NCBI RefSeq assembly: GCF_025698545.1 | Contig: NC_068566.1 | Span: 2,463,362-2,527,361 of the forward strand | Direction of reading: 5' to 3' | Length of the DNA stretch: 64,000 bases | DNA from: Gossypium raimondii | Lineage: Eukaryota; Streptophyta; Magnoliopsida; Malvales; Malvaceae | In this document: piece by piece, positions 1 through 11,618 of the stretch | Position numbering within the stretch: the stretch's first letter is position 1 | Layout: every line of letters begins with the position of its first letter | Notes under the pieces: generated by a model | Told to the model about the DNA's origin: nothing | Databases searched by the model: none | The model's input: the letters and a program-made list of their open reading frames with translations, nothing else | Program-made: the position numbers and the translations under genes

Positions 1-777
1 TGCATTAACTGAACATGTACACCCACTGAACAACCCCATTCGTTTTTCTACTAACCCTTTGTTTGATTCTTGCTGGTTCTTCGAAACTTCGGCGGTGGAG
101 CTGCCATTGTTAACGAGCTTGGTGCTTGAACTGCTGTTACTGCTATTACAACTGCTGTTTCTACTGACGGAATTTTTATTTCGAGGTTTCATTTTCAAGT
201 CTTGTAACCCGAGTTCCGGTGCTCGAACCAAACCTATCTTGAAAAAATCCCACATCGACGATGATCGTTGGATTCGACTGTTGACGGCGGTTCGGGTTGA
301 TCGGATTTGAGGTTTTGGGCTCGGGTGTGTGTTGAAGTTGTTTCGGATTTTCATACCGGATTTCGAGTTAGTACTACTCGTTGAGTAATGGCTACTGCTT
401 CTAGTGCTACTGCTACTAACACTTGTGAACCTACTTAATGAACCATGGTCCATGGATTCTGACCTCGACAAGGACCGGGACATGTTGTGGCTGTCATGAC
501 GACGGAACCCGGTGTCGGAACTCACTGAGTGACGCAAAGGTAAGATTTGGCCTTGGAAGAACACTTCATCAGCTACACACATTTCTGGCTCGGACCTAAA
601 CGAACCACCATGGCCAGGCCATGAACCGAAGTTGAAATCTTCTTCTTGTGATGGTTCACCATTTTCTTCATTTTTCAATTCCTTTTCTTCAATCAAATTC
701 ACAGGCAAATCACAGAGTGACAAAGCCTCTTCTTGTTCTTCATCCTCAACTTCCCGTTTTTCTTCGTAACTCTCCAT
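1..777 (-). CDS. Plant-specific Ser-rich protein, 3' end beyond the left edge
   Basis: An uninterrupted minus-strand frame starts at ATG 777-775 and is still open at base 1, giving 259 codons with no stop in the window. The N-terminus is acidic (MESYEEKREVEDEEQEEALS), followed by LCDLPVNLIEEK, a conserved-looking block FFQGQILPLRHSVSSD, a long Ser/Arg-rich stretch (SRSLSRSESMDHGS), then SSSMWDFFKIGLVRAPELGLQDLKM and another Ser/Asn-rich run. The FFxGxILPLR and WDFFKxGLVR blocks resemble uncharacterised plant proteins and, more loosely, membrane-associated kinase regulators; this is recognition from memory. No enzyme domain, signal peptide or membrane segment is seen. Being Ser-rich and low in complexity it is probably largely disordered and phosphorylated (inference). 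Whether more exons follow to the left is unknown. Confidence 0.75.
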   Translation of the reverse strand, partial: MESYEEKREVEDEEQEEALSLCDLPVNLIEEKELKNEENGEPSQEEDFNFGSWPGHGGSFRSEPEMCVADEVFFQGQILPLRHSVSSDTGFRRHDSHNMSRSLSRSESMDHGSLSRFTSVSSSSTRSSSHYSTSSTNSKSGMKIRNNFNTHPSPKPQIRSTRTAVNSRIQRSSSMWDFFKIGLVRAPELGLQDLKMKPRNKNSVSRNSSCNSSNSSSSTKLVNNGSSTAEVSKNQQESNKGLVEKRMGLFSGCTCSVNA

Positions 778-1337
778 TGCTATGAGATGAAAAAGGTTAT
801 AGAAGAAAAGGATTTATATAGTAAAATCCGAAAGGGTAAAATTTGAAATTGGACAGAGAGACTGAAAAAGGAGTAATAATGGTGAAACAACAATGGAAAA
901 TTCAGAGGGTCAGTGTGCAGGGGAAGTAAATATGGTGTTGGTGTTTTATTGATTTTAGAGTGAAACAGAAGGGGACTATAAGGCCGGCCATTAGCCAAAC
1001 CAAAGCTAAAAAGCTATCAAAGGCTATTGGGGACGACAAAGGGGGTTAAAATTTATGCTTTGGTGGGGCTAAAACGTAAAGGCTAAAAAAAAAAGAAGAA
1101 GCTAAAAGACAATCTGGCATGCAAACTTTATATTAATTGTTTATGGAATGTTTAATATGTATAAATGTCATCCTCTACTTTATAAAAATCGAGATGAATG
1201 TGATTTTTACTCAATGGTTGCAATTTTGGGATCGAGATATGAGGTTGAGTTTTATTCTATGTAAATGAATAAGTTTTCTTTCAGATTAATTCGGATTAGT
1301 TAGTTAAAGTCGAGTTAGTTGTTAATTTTGTTGGAAT

Positions 1338-1640
1338 TAATGGTGTAAATGAGATATTGATGCTCACGAGTCATTTAAGTTCGACTAAAAAAAAATTCGA
1401 ATTCAAGCTTAGTAATACTTGACTTAAAAGGCTCGCAAACTTTATCGAGTTTCTCATCTTTTTTATATTGCCATTATTATATATTATTAACCCTAAACTT
1501 AATTATCGACCCGAGCTCAAGCTCAAAGCTAAGCTTGAGTACAAAAATTGACAAATGAGCTCAATCAAACTCGAATTTGAGTAGCTCAAGCTTAAAAACA
1601 AACATTTGATCGAGCTCTGCTCAACTCGATTACACCCTTA
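1338..1640. repeat. MITE-like repeat (family seen again at 58.55 kb)
   Basis: The sequence GTAAATGAGATATTGATGCT followed by GAGTCATTTAAGTTCGA, and the right end rich in GAGCTC/AAGCTT-type words (CTCAAGCTC, TCGAGCTCTGCTCAACTCG), match the layout of 58555-58860, which begins TATGAATGAGATATTAGTAT and then TCATTTGAGTTCAACTTG. No open frame is present. It is a non-autonomous dispersed repeat; its superfamily is not assigned. Confidence 0.55.
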
Positions 1641-2139
1641 ATAATTTCTCTACTTTAATTTATCAAAACCCGATCTTTGTACTTTAATTAAGAGGGATGA
1701 GATTCATAATTACATAGATGCTAATAAGTTGATCTAGGGTCCTTTTGGATAGACGGCGCGTTTATTTACGGTTAGATACTATAACGATACTGTAATATAA
1801 GATAAAAAAACAGTTAAACGCACGTAGAGAAAATAAATATCTATCTAAAGGGATACTTATAACGTCAAACAATGATGGACAATCTCTAGGATTCCTATCT
1901 AATGAATGGAATTATTTCTGGTCGATTCACGGAAAAGAAATTTTTGAACAGTTGAAAATGGCATATCACTCATGTTTTCTCGAGATTGAGACTAAAAGAG
2001 ACTTGAAATAAAAGGGTTGGTATTGCTAATTTTAATATTATTCTCAATTTTATATAATTTTTTCTTTTGACATTTTCTTAAGAAAAATTCTTTATATTCT
2101 TATAGTCGGTGGTCTTGACAATTTCATATATTTATAATT

Positions 2140-2650
2140 GGGTAAATTACACTTGAGGACTAAACTATTAGTAAGTTTATGTTTTAGTTATTTAACTTTA
2201 AAAAGTTACAAAATGGACATTAAACTATTAGAAATTTTCATTTAAGTCACTGAACTATTTTAAAAAGTTCGGCTAGCGAGCTCCAAGGAAAAATTCGACG
2301 ATCGTTATGGTGGATCATTACCCGTTGATAAGCAGAAGAACATACCTTAGATTTAAGTCAATCTGACTGTCAATGTCGGAAATTGGAGAAGAAAGATGTT
2401 TGGGTTTTGGTTTGTAGATACATGACGTACAAAGCTATTTCATGAAAAAAAAACCTGAAATGTAGAAAAGAAAATGAAGGAGAGCTTTCAATTGGCGTAA
2501 GTGGTGCGAACAGAGAATGGTATATAGGGGTGATTTTAATAGTTAATGATTTGAATAAAAAAACTTTTGAATAGTTCAGTAACCATTTTGTAACTTTTTG
2601 AAATTGAGTGACCAAAATGTAAGTTTTAGCCTCTCTAGTCTAACTATTAA
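2140..2650. mobile_element. MITE, family M1 (GGGTAAA TIR)
   Basis: The left arm (GGGTAAATTACACTTGAGGA, then CTAAACTATTAGTAAG) is complementary to the right arm (ACCATTTTGTAACTTTTTGA, then GAGTGACCAAAATGTAAG). The interior carries CGACGATCGTTATGGTGGAT and TTTCAATTGGCGTAAG, which recur in the copies at 40436-40932, 43958-44460, 52190-52670 and 55865-56336. No transposase is encoded. Confidence 0.7.
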
Positions 2651-5490
2651 CATTGTTAAAATTCTCACATTAAACTTGCTAGTGTGGCATTTTGAAATAA
2701 TAAAAAAATATACTCACCTGATAGTCAAGTAACAAAATAAAAACAAAATAAAACGACACTATAATGAATATGTATTTAGCAAAAAAAAAATTTAATAGCA
2801 TTAATAATTATACTTATATTTTTAAATTCAAAAGGTAATATTAAATTGCTATAAATAAAAATAAAAAGAATATTAAAAAAAAAGATTTTGAATGTTTTTG
2901 AGGGACCTTTGGATTGATAGAAAGAATGTGACTCATTGGGTCTATATTTTTTTTCTTTGTTATAGAAAGGTGTTTTTGCCTTTGCTGATGAAGCAGGAAA
3001 GGAATGACTTCTGTTTGGATATAAGGTAAAAGCTTACTGCACCAACTAAAAATGTCCAGAAAAGAAATATATTTATATATATATATATATTTGAATTTAT
3101 GGACCACTAAAATTTATTTTAAATTTTATAAATGAAAGGCTAAAGTTAACATTTCCATATCTTTATATTAAATTTGAAAATTGAAATTGAAACGAGCACG
3201 TTAAAGTATATTTATCTTTTTTCTTTTAGTAAATTGTAAGAGGAGGGCAAAGTCCTAACAGCAATGCGACTAGCGCGACTCAAATTCAAACCACATATGA
3301 GGTGGTGAACACCATAGCCATCAGGTCAATACATGGGTTCATTTATCTTTTTATTTAAGGATTGGGGAAGGATTTTCAGTGGTTTTAGGTTTTATATCAA
3401 ATAATAATATTAATAAGGGGTAGCCACTAACTTTGAATATCAACTGTAAGATGGACGTAAAAAGTACCCAAAAAATACTAATTAATTAAATTCTTCAATA
3501 TTTTGATATAATTTTTAATTAATACTATTCTATTTAAGTTTCCTTTCCACATTATTTTATCATTTATTAATTTAGAAAAAAAAATATTTCTATATTATTA
3601 TTTTGTTGTTGTTGTTGTGAATGTTTTAGGCTGCATTTGATTTCACTGAACAAATACCATTTTCGTTTCCGTTTTTTTTTTGGAAAATGGAAAACATTGA
3701 TGAAAACTTGTTTCACGAAATTTCTAAAATGATTTTTGGAAAATAATAAAAAAATTACTTTTATTAAAAATATTTTGTAAAAGTGAAAATGGTGAAAAGA
3801 AATGTTTTTAACTTTAGACGAATTGACTCTCGTTCAAGTCCATATAAACACAAAATATTTTTCAACAGTTCTTCTAATATTAAATTTGATACCTTAGTCC
3901 CAATCTATATGAATATATATTTTTATTTTACTTTTAAAAAAAATTACCAAACATGTTTTCATTATTAAAAAACATTTCTATTTACCAAGCAGTAAAACAT
4001 GTTTTTAAATTTTAAAAATAAAAATGGAAACTATTTTTGAAAATAAAATTGAAAAATGATAATAATAAATATCTTGAGAATCTAAACAAAACTTTAATTT
4101 TTCTTCTTTAGTTTAGTTAAGAGAAATAACAATTTAATAAAATATATCATAATATTATATTCTGTCAAGTGTGAATCAAGTAAATTAATCTAAATAGGAC
4201 AGTCTTAAGGATAAATCTAAAATTTATAAGTCACCTTTGATTCAAGGTATAATTTGATACATAAATTTTGATTTGGTTGAACTATACACGTGAAAGTTGA
4301 ATTACAGTTTATATGTATGCATAAAATTTTGATTTTGATTCAACTGCATACACATTTAAAGAAATGAATACTACGTTTATTTTCATATTGTATTAATATA
4401 ATTGTTTGTGCATGCAATATATCAACATAAAATGGTGCTGATTTGATAATGTTGTTAGTGATTTGTGAAAACGAACCAAATCAAATTAAAATTTCATGTA
4501 TAAAATCATACAAAATCAAAATTCATGTATAACATTATATATTGAATTAATTTTATGAATAACTTTGATATTTATCTCATAATATCTTATTTCTAAGTGT
4601 TTTGGATTTAAAAACGGGTAATGGCATTGATGCCTCTTCCCATAGGTCTCTTTGAGGAGGTCCATTTTTGGTAAATGATGTTATTGATCAAAGGTGGTGT
4701 GGTTAGTGGAACCTTGTCTGATCGGTTAGTCAAACAGGTTTGATCGGAAATCGATTTGGAAAGACGAGTTAGATTCGGTGATTTGTGAACTGATTGAAAT
4801 CGGACTTAAAAACATATTGAATTGGCGGCTGAATTGATTTTCTCCATTTTTAATAGTATATTCAATTTTATATTTTTTAATAAATTATTTATTAAACTAA
4901 TCAAACCGCAAATTAATGACTTAATCGATTCATCCATCGATCTGATTCTAAAATATTTGGATATAAGATATTCAACACTTAATATGAGCATGGCTTCCTC
5001 TAGCAATAAGCCAACTTGCTCGAGTGACAAAAGTCATCGATTATTGTTGAATTTGACAATTCATCCATAGTTTCAACTCCCGATTCTCGTAAGTCTACGT
5101 AAAATTTATACCAACGATGCTATTTGAATCGAATTGGATTAGTCGATCAAATTAATTGGATTGAAAGTAAATGGGTGTATTAATCCAGATAAAGTACATA
5201 ATTGAGTTCTAAAGAAATTATTGGAACCACCTTCAAACATTGTCAAACTCAACATAAATTTTAAAAAAATCTATCTCAAACATTGTCAAACTCAACATAA
5301 ATTTTAAAAAAAAATAAAAGCTAAATATTTATTAAAATTAGTATTTATTTGTGTTTTTATTTTTTATTTCTGATTTTCCAATTTTTTATTTTTACTTTTC
5401 TTTTGAATGATTATGAAAGCCCATAGACTTCAACCAATTGGGCTTAAATCGTTCAAGGGCCCATAACTGTGGACCAAATCTCCCCCCATC
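2651..5490. other. Intergenic, AT-rich, degraded repeats, no gene seen
   Basis: This stretch is AT-rich with many homopolymer runs and frequent stops in all frames. Segment 3240-3340 is repeat-like. Segment 4720-5170 contains GATCGGTT/GAATCGAATTGG words resembling the element at 60740-61040. The short frames at 4806-5070 overlap on both strands and show no recognisable protein. I find no gene. Confidence 0.5.
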
Positions 5491-5494
5491 ACAA

Positions 5495-5523
5495 CACGTG
5501 CTATATAAAAGTTAGTCCACGTG
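5495..5523 (+). promoter_or_regulatory. Putative core promoter of the DnaJ gene: TATA box between two G-boxes
   Basis: A TATA element (TATATAAAA, 5502-5510) lies directly between two perfect CACGTG G-boxes (5495-5500 and 5518-5523), about 240 bases upstream of the DnaJ start codon. G-boxes are bound by bZIP and bHLH factors in plants. A 20-base exact direct repeat (ATGCACTCACAGTGACTCTA) at 5552-5571 and 5650-5669 lies in the inferred leader. The transcription start is inferred, not seen. Confidence 0.55.
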
Positions 5524-5749
5524 GCATGATAGCTGAAAAACATGTCATTTGATGCACTCACAGTGACTCTATCACTGTCTCCTTTCTCCGACCCGATACC
5601 CTCCGTTTCCGCTCTGCAATTAACTCGGCAGCTCACTCTCATCTCAATTATGCACTCACAGTGACTCTACAATCGTTTTTTTTTAAAATATATATTTCCA
5701 AATTTCGATTCGAAAAATCTTTAAAAAATTTTAAAAACGTTAATTGAAA

Positions 5750-8235
5750 ATGTCTTTATTATCTGGATTACACTTTTATCGGAGAATTCCTTGTTTTTCT
5801 ATTCAATTAAATCGTTATAGCTATTCTTTATGCTCCTCTCTGTTGTTGAATCCGAATTCCAGAACTCAGTGGTTCAGCACCGGAGCTGGCTCGGCGACTC
5901 AGACCGAGTTCCCTGGAGAGAACGCGTACGATATCTTAGGTGTTGCCGAGACCAGTTCGTTCGCTGAAATCAAAGCTTCGTTTCGCAAGTTGGCGAAAGA
6001 AACTCATCCGGACCTTGCTGATTCCAAGAACGATTCATCTGCGTCTTCGAACAGTTTCATTCGGATCCTCGCTGCTTACGAGGTATTGTTGCGATTAATT
6101 CTCTCTCAAATTCAGTCCTGTATGTTGATATGAATGTGTTTATTTTGTGTCGCCTTCAATTACTAGCTGAATTTGATTATATGAAACTTGTTTCCGATGT
6201 TTAAATGATAATAAATTGAACACATTTAATTCAGTTTTATGAAATTTTGCTAAAAATGGCTGGACATTACACTAAATGGTTTTTTTCCCCTTGAAACCGC
6301 TTTAGGGCTGGAAATTGGAAATAGATGACATTTGAATCGTTTTCGTAATGAATTTAGTTTACATTGAATCATTATTTTGTTAAAATGAAGCAGTGTAAAG
6401 TACTTTCAAGTATAAGTTTGATTTGCCCGTTGAACCTTAGCTCAGTTCACTGTTGCAAAACCTGTAGAATGTGGCTTCAAAAGCGCTTAAGTGGATATTA
6501 TCCTCCGTTTTAAGGGTTTAGGGTATGAGTAGTCGTACAAATTGTATAAAGAAAAGTATAAAGTTTGATTTGATGCATTCTACAGTTGTATTTTGGTTAT
6601 GAAAATGAAAGTGCTTTGTATGCTTAATACAGTGCATTCTGATGCCTGTGTTATGAATACTGGATTGCAGATTCTTTCGGATTCGGAGAAGAGGGCACAT
6701 TATGACAACTATTTGCTATCTCAGAGAATGGTTATGCAGAAACATTCTAGACAAGGTTCGACGTTGTACACATACACATCCCATATGACAATTAATAAGC
6801 AGATGGAAGTTGTTGAATGGTTAAAGTGGTATAGATTAACTATTAATGATATAGTGTCTCAAAGGAAAGCCGTTGTTGGAACTGGCTATTTTGATGTTCT
6901 TGAAGCAGATTTTTATTCTGCGATACAAACAGCATATTACGGTCCTGTAATTGAATCCATGAATCTTCTTCCTGATCGATTTGAAGCTGAAGAAAGGTCT
7001 GTGTATGAAACTACAGAGGTGCTGCACTTGGTTTCAGGGCGGGATCTTTTTGGGATGGTTTGCTTGGTTGATAGGGTTCCTGAGTTATCTTTTAACTATA
7101 AGGAGAAACTGACTTCTTCTATGTCTTCAACTTCAATGATGTCTCAGTCTACCCAAAATTCTAGAATTTGCATGAATGACAAACGAGACATTCGTGGTGG
7201 AAACTCTCAGATTCGAGTAACTGATATTAAAAACCATGTGGCAGATGCATATCGAGACTTGGAGTTGCATGTATCTGGGAGGGTAGTAGCTGTGGCCACC
7301 AGAATCCCTCCTAAAAGCTGTTCTGGTGAAACACAAAATGAGGATGTTGAAGACTGCATACAAGTTTTTCTTACTTCAGATGATGATTCCATGCCTTCAA
7401 GCCAAGGATTGAATCGTAAAGTTGGATCCCAAGTTCTGCTGGGAACAATAACTGGACTTGGAACCAGCCCAGAAGAGGGATCATGTTTTGTTTACAACAG
7501 CAATGGTTCAAAAACCCATGTGATAATGAAACATAGGACCTTGCTGGTTTGTAATTATGTTCTCCTTAAATCCTATGCTATTTTGATTTTACCCTCCTTC
7601 AAGATATAACTTTGGCTTTTTAGTTTATCTAGAATGCTGAATCGACCATCTTTCCGGGCCTAATTTTCATGTTTTTCTTCTTCTTTTTTTCTCTTATTTT
7701 CTTGTGTAATTTTGTTTATTGGATGTGCTGCATGTGCTATATAATTGATGGATTTACATAATCAATTAAATATCTATTCCCTTTTGATTTGTTTTTTCCA
7801 GGTGAAGCATATGCACTGGTATCGGGCAGGAGAGGAAGTTTCTGTTTGTGAGTGTAGATGTAGCAGGGCTCGATTACCACCAAGCAAGTAAGCTTTTTTC
7901 TTAATGCCTGGTTTTGAGTATTCTCACATTAGCATTCTTGTTTCATAGCTAATTTTGATTATTATCATTGATGTAGGTAGGGTGAGTATGATAATGCTTT
8001 TTTCGCTTTATTATATGGTAGATTGGATAGGTTCATCATTTATTTGAGTTTACTTTTCTCTTTATCTTATTTCTTCTACATTTCTTTTGATGTTTTTTTA
8101 CTAAAGAGGTTAAGTTTGGTGATCTGTAGTAAATGTTTTTTATATCAAGGAAGGTTAAACATACTTGAACAAATGAACTTCCGCTTGGCTTTATATCTGT
8201 GGTTGATTTATAAGGCTAGTCTTCTATTATTTCTA

Positions 8236-8269
<34 letters not shown>

Positions 8270-9265
8270 TGTTAGCATTTGTAGGGTAGAAGCTTGCCCA
8301 GAAGTTTGTTTAATTCCAACTTTGAGCCGCAAACCATTTGCCCATTGTGGGTCTACTAGGGATCTAGGGTTGAACTGTCACTTTATTTTCTGTTTAGGCC
8401 TGGGCTTGATCTTGTTACCTGATATTTTTAATTTTTATAGTTTTGAAGGTTTCATGTTTGTACATTACAAATGCATTTTCAGGTTTTGAAGATTGCTTGT
8501 TGATTAGACATGCAAAGTCTAATACTTTGTGTTCTGGCAACAGATTTTGGTTGTTTGAACCACGTTGTGGAATGCATGACATTGGTGGTTGGTACATCGA
8601 AACTTTTGGCAGAGATAAGAAAGGCAGGACAGTCCCGTCACAAAGATATTGGGATGGGTTTGATACAACCAAACAATTTGAGGAGTAAGTACACTCCTAA
8701 GAATCTGGCATAAGATGTTTGAGCTGTCATGTTTTGTCACTTCCCTTGGGCTTATATGTGAAAAGATGAACTAAATAACTGACTGATCTGAATCAATATT
8801 AACTCTAATGGGGCTAGAATCGTTCTTATTGACTAGACGAGGCTGCAGTGTCTTGAATTATATATGAACTTCAAAGTCCAGCAGTGGCTTAAATAGCAAA
8901 TTATTTTAGCTATATTTGTCCAAATTGAAATTTCAAAGCTGTAGATTAAGGCACCATTTGATGTTCATCTCTTTATCCTTTAAAATTGTCAGCTTGTTCT
9001 TGTACTGTATACTCATCTTAATTTTAACCGAGTTGTTGCTTTGAAATGGAACTAGCTTGTAAGTTCATTCTCTGAATTAAGCTTTGAAAGTATCTTACTT
9101 TGTTATTAAACTGGTTCCAGGAGACTGCATCCAGCTATGTATTTGCTCGCCCTTGCATATAGGACACTCGATATTGAAGATACAAAGATAAGGAAGCAAA
9201 CCATCTGGAAATTTGTTGAAGGAAAGCTATTTAGTATCCTCAGTTTGTACAAGAAGTTTGTTTAG
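5750..9265 (+). CDS. DnaJ (J-domain) protein, probably organelle-targeted, five exons
   Basis: Exons 5750-6082, 6671-7546, 7802-7887, 8544-8684 and 9121-9265 join in frame (all introns GT-AG) to 526 codons plus TAG. The first true ATG is 5750; the TTG two codons upstream is not needed. Residues 1-50 are Arg/Ser/Leu-rich with almost no acidic residues, like a mitochondrial or plastid transit peptide. The J-domain spans roughly residues 58-130 (NAYDILGV, FRKLAKETHPDLA with HPD at 86-88, ILSDSEKRAHYD) and is split by intron 1. The long C-terminal part has no zinc-finger repeats, so this is not a classical DnaJA; it contains a VCECRCSRARLPPSK stretch and the motif FWLFEPRCGMHDIGGWYIET, which marks a plant J-protein family of unknown client. 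Function as an Hsp70 co-chaperone follows from the HPD motif. Intron 3 carries a (TA)n tract near 8238-8267. The frame reopens just after the stop (see 9266-9493). Confidence 0.88.
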
Positions 9266-9493
9266 GATGATTACCTCTTTGGGCTAGTGAAGGCTAGATG
9301 TGCTTTATCTTTCACGAAGGTACTGATGTTTCGTTTGTTTTTTGGCTTGAGGATTGGTTGCAAGTATGCTTTATACTTGATTGAGGAGCATCAAGCAAAA
9401 GTCACACTAGCAAATTTCTTGGTACAAAATGGTCGAGGGGTTCGACTTGATGAATCCTATGAGCTGATTCCTTTTGAGGTCAAAAACAAATAG
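9266..9493 (+). other. Open frame in phase with and directly behind the DnaJ stop
   Basis: After TAG at 9263-9265 the same reading frame stays open for 75 codons to TAG 9491-9493, beginning DDYLFGLVKARC and ending YELIPFEVKNK, with a protein-like stretch CKYALYLIEEHQAKVTLANF. This could be chance, a former C-terminus cut off by a recent stop, or an alternatively spliced tail. I do not recognise the sequence. It is annotated as a possible extension, not as a separate gene. Confidence 0.3.
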
Positions 9494-11094
9494 CTGCTTG
9501 TTTTGCATTCGACATTCAATTGATCCGAGCATAGTGAAACGCTATGTGGGTAATGGGATCTTCAGAATATATATATCATCCTGTTTTGCTATTATTTCAT
9601 GAAAGCTCTCATTTGGACATATGAAGAAAATGATTCTTTAAGTAGATAAGACGATTCAAATGATCTTTTCAAATAAACTGTTCATACCTGCTCGGACTAT
9701 CGTCAAGCCTTTCAGACCATTTGGACTTCTCAGCCTTCACCATAACATTCCTCGAATCCTCCATCTGTTGCCGAGATCACGAAGAGAAGAAACTGCTCAT
9801 GCTCATTGTGCTTTTTACCTGTTAGTTGGATCAGATGGAAGCAAAAGAGAACTGGTGGCATCATGTCCAAGGTATATACTCTCTCCTATGCAGCTCTATC
9901 TTTGGTTTATGTTTCACTATGTATAATTTGTCAAAATAAGCTACTAGTTTAGATACAAGTGTGGCTCATTCTGCTTAGCCATTAAATTTCTCTACTCTTT
10001 ATCTAGAGTGTATATATATATATATGAACAGATATGCTAACTAATCTATTTGGATTCTGCTTCTTTCTAGTTTCTTTGGATTTCCTGGAAAAAAAAAAAT
10101 GGAGAAGAAATTTGGCATTTACATCTTCTATAGTTACTACAGTTGCTTAACAAATATGCCTAATCTTGGAACTTGGTTCCTCAATTTATTTCCGGAGCGT
10201 ATCACATGCAGGAGAAAATCATTGTTACGCGCGCAGAAATCATTAGCACATAATTCTTGCAGTTCGATCCCACGACGTGGGTATGAGGTAAACGCACTTA
10301 ATGTGCGTACAAGTCTAATCAAGTACTTAAAAGATTTAATTATGAAATACTCATCCGAACTTTAGTCAAACTAAAATCCAATCTGTATACAAGTCTATTA
10401 TTCATCGCATTGAAAAATGAAAACAAGAGAAGAAAAAAACTGCAGGCACGAGTTGACTCGTAAATTTATGTCATTAAAAGGTCGAAACAATGTTAAACTT
10501 GACACGATCTAGTGAATTTACTATAACATCTATAATCAATTAAAAGGCTAATATGAAATTTTATCTCGGTTTTCTAAAATCTCTTGCTTTATCTCTAGAT
10601 TTCCTTCTAGACAAGGTTGAGTTTACGAGTTAACTATGAGTTTTAATAAAGTATGCACACATCAAAAATATAAAATTCTGGTCAAAGGTATCAATATTGT
10701 TGAGAATTAAGGAAGTTTCTCGAGTTAAGGGTTTGTAGCTAAAAGGCAGTGCCTGTTTGAATGACCGAAAGGATTGGTCTGTGTTTTTGGCATAGCATAC
10801 TTGCTATAAATTCTTAATTCTTGAATCCTGTCCGACATCCTCACCCGTATTGGCTCGTTTTGTTACAATACATTTTTTAGGCCGTTTTGACTCGTAAGTG
10901 ATAATGTAGTACAATCTTAGAGTATCATATTGTCAAACTTTTATATTTTTTCAAGTTTAATAATCAAAATGGACTTGATTGTCATGTTCGATTATCAAAG
11001 TGGACTAACAAAAGTATAGGTACTAAAGTGAACTTAATTGGCGAGTTCAATGGTTGAAAATACATTAACCATTAAAAGGTTTGATATAATTAAA
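9494..11094. other. Intergenic between DnaJ and zinc-finger genes
   Basis: The first part is probably DnaJ 3' UTR. Segment 9690-9870 is less AT-rich and has short open frames on both strands (plus: SDGSKRELVASCPR before GTATAT; minus: MEDSRNVMVKAEKSKW before GTATGA), but neither can be linked to further exons. Segment 10200-10290 (CGATCCCACGACGTGGGTA) looks repeat-derived. A (TA)n tract lies near 10010-10024. No gene is called. Confidence 0.4.
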
Positions 11095-11457
11095 GGATGG
11101 TATATTATTTGGTATTTAAATTTAGCTTCAATGTTCAATTTGGTACATGGATTTGGCTTCTTTGTGGTACTTGAATTTGGCTTCAATGTTCATTTTGGTA
11201 CCTAAGTTTTTTCAATTTTGATATTTGGGTTGTATCTTGTCCTGTTTAAGTACTTAAGTCTTATTTTAATGTTTAATTTGGTGCTTGCATTTGAATTTTT
11301 TTTCTACATATATTTATTTTACTAATGATGCAATTTGATCTAAGGATCAAATTTTATATTAAAGCTAAACTCAAGTATTAAATTAGAAAAAAATATTCAA
11401 GTATGTACCAAATTGAACATTGAAGCTAATATTATGTATTAAATAGTATATTAAACC
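11095..11457. mobile_element. MITE, family M5, long inverted repeats
   Basis: The left arm (TTAGCTTCAATGTTCAATTT, then GGTAC) is the reverse complement of the right arm (GTACCAAATTGAACATTGAA, then GCTAATATTATG). Ends are GGTATATTATTTGGTA and TAGTATATTAAACC. The same words recur at 59630-59965. No coding capacity. Confidence 0.7.
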
Positions 11458-11618
11458 TATAATTAAATACTCCTATTTTTATATTTTTTTTAGTATTTAT
11501 TTGGTCAAAACAAATAATTTCGAGTTCTTTGTTTTTTTTGGCCAAAAACAAATTTATTTGAGTTTGAATCCCCTCTCGTTAATCAAATTAGGGTTTCTTG
11601 AAGCCAAATCGACCAGAC

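Noticed and set aside
4806-5070. Overlapping open frames on both strands
   Set aside because: Low-complexity AT-rich repeat sequence without protein features.
8443-8543. Extension of DnaJ exon 4 to the acceptor at 8482
   Set aside because: That acceptor puts the exon out of frame with exon 3 (donor GTAAGC at 7888); the acceptor at 8543 restores PPSK-FWLFEPRC in frame.
9660-10365. Plus-strand frames between DnaJ and the zinc-finger gene
   Set aside because: No recognisable family, no consistent splice partners, and equally plausible pieces on the other strand.
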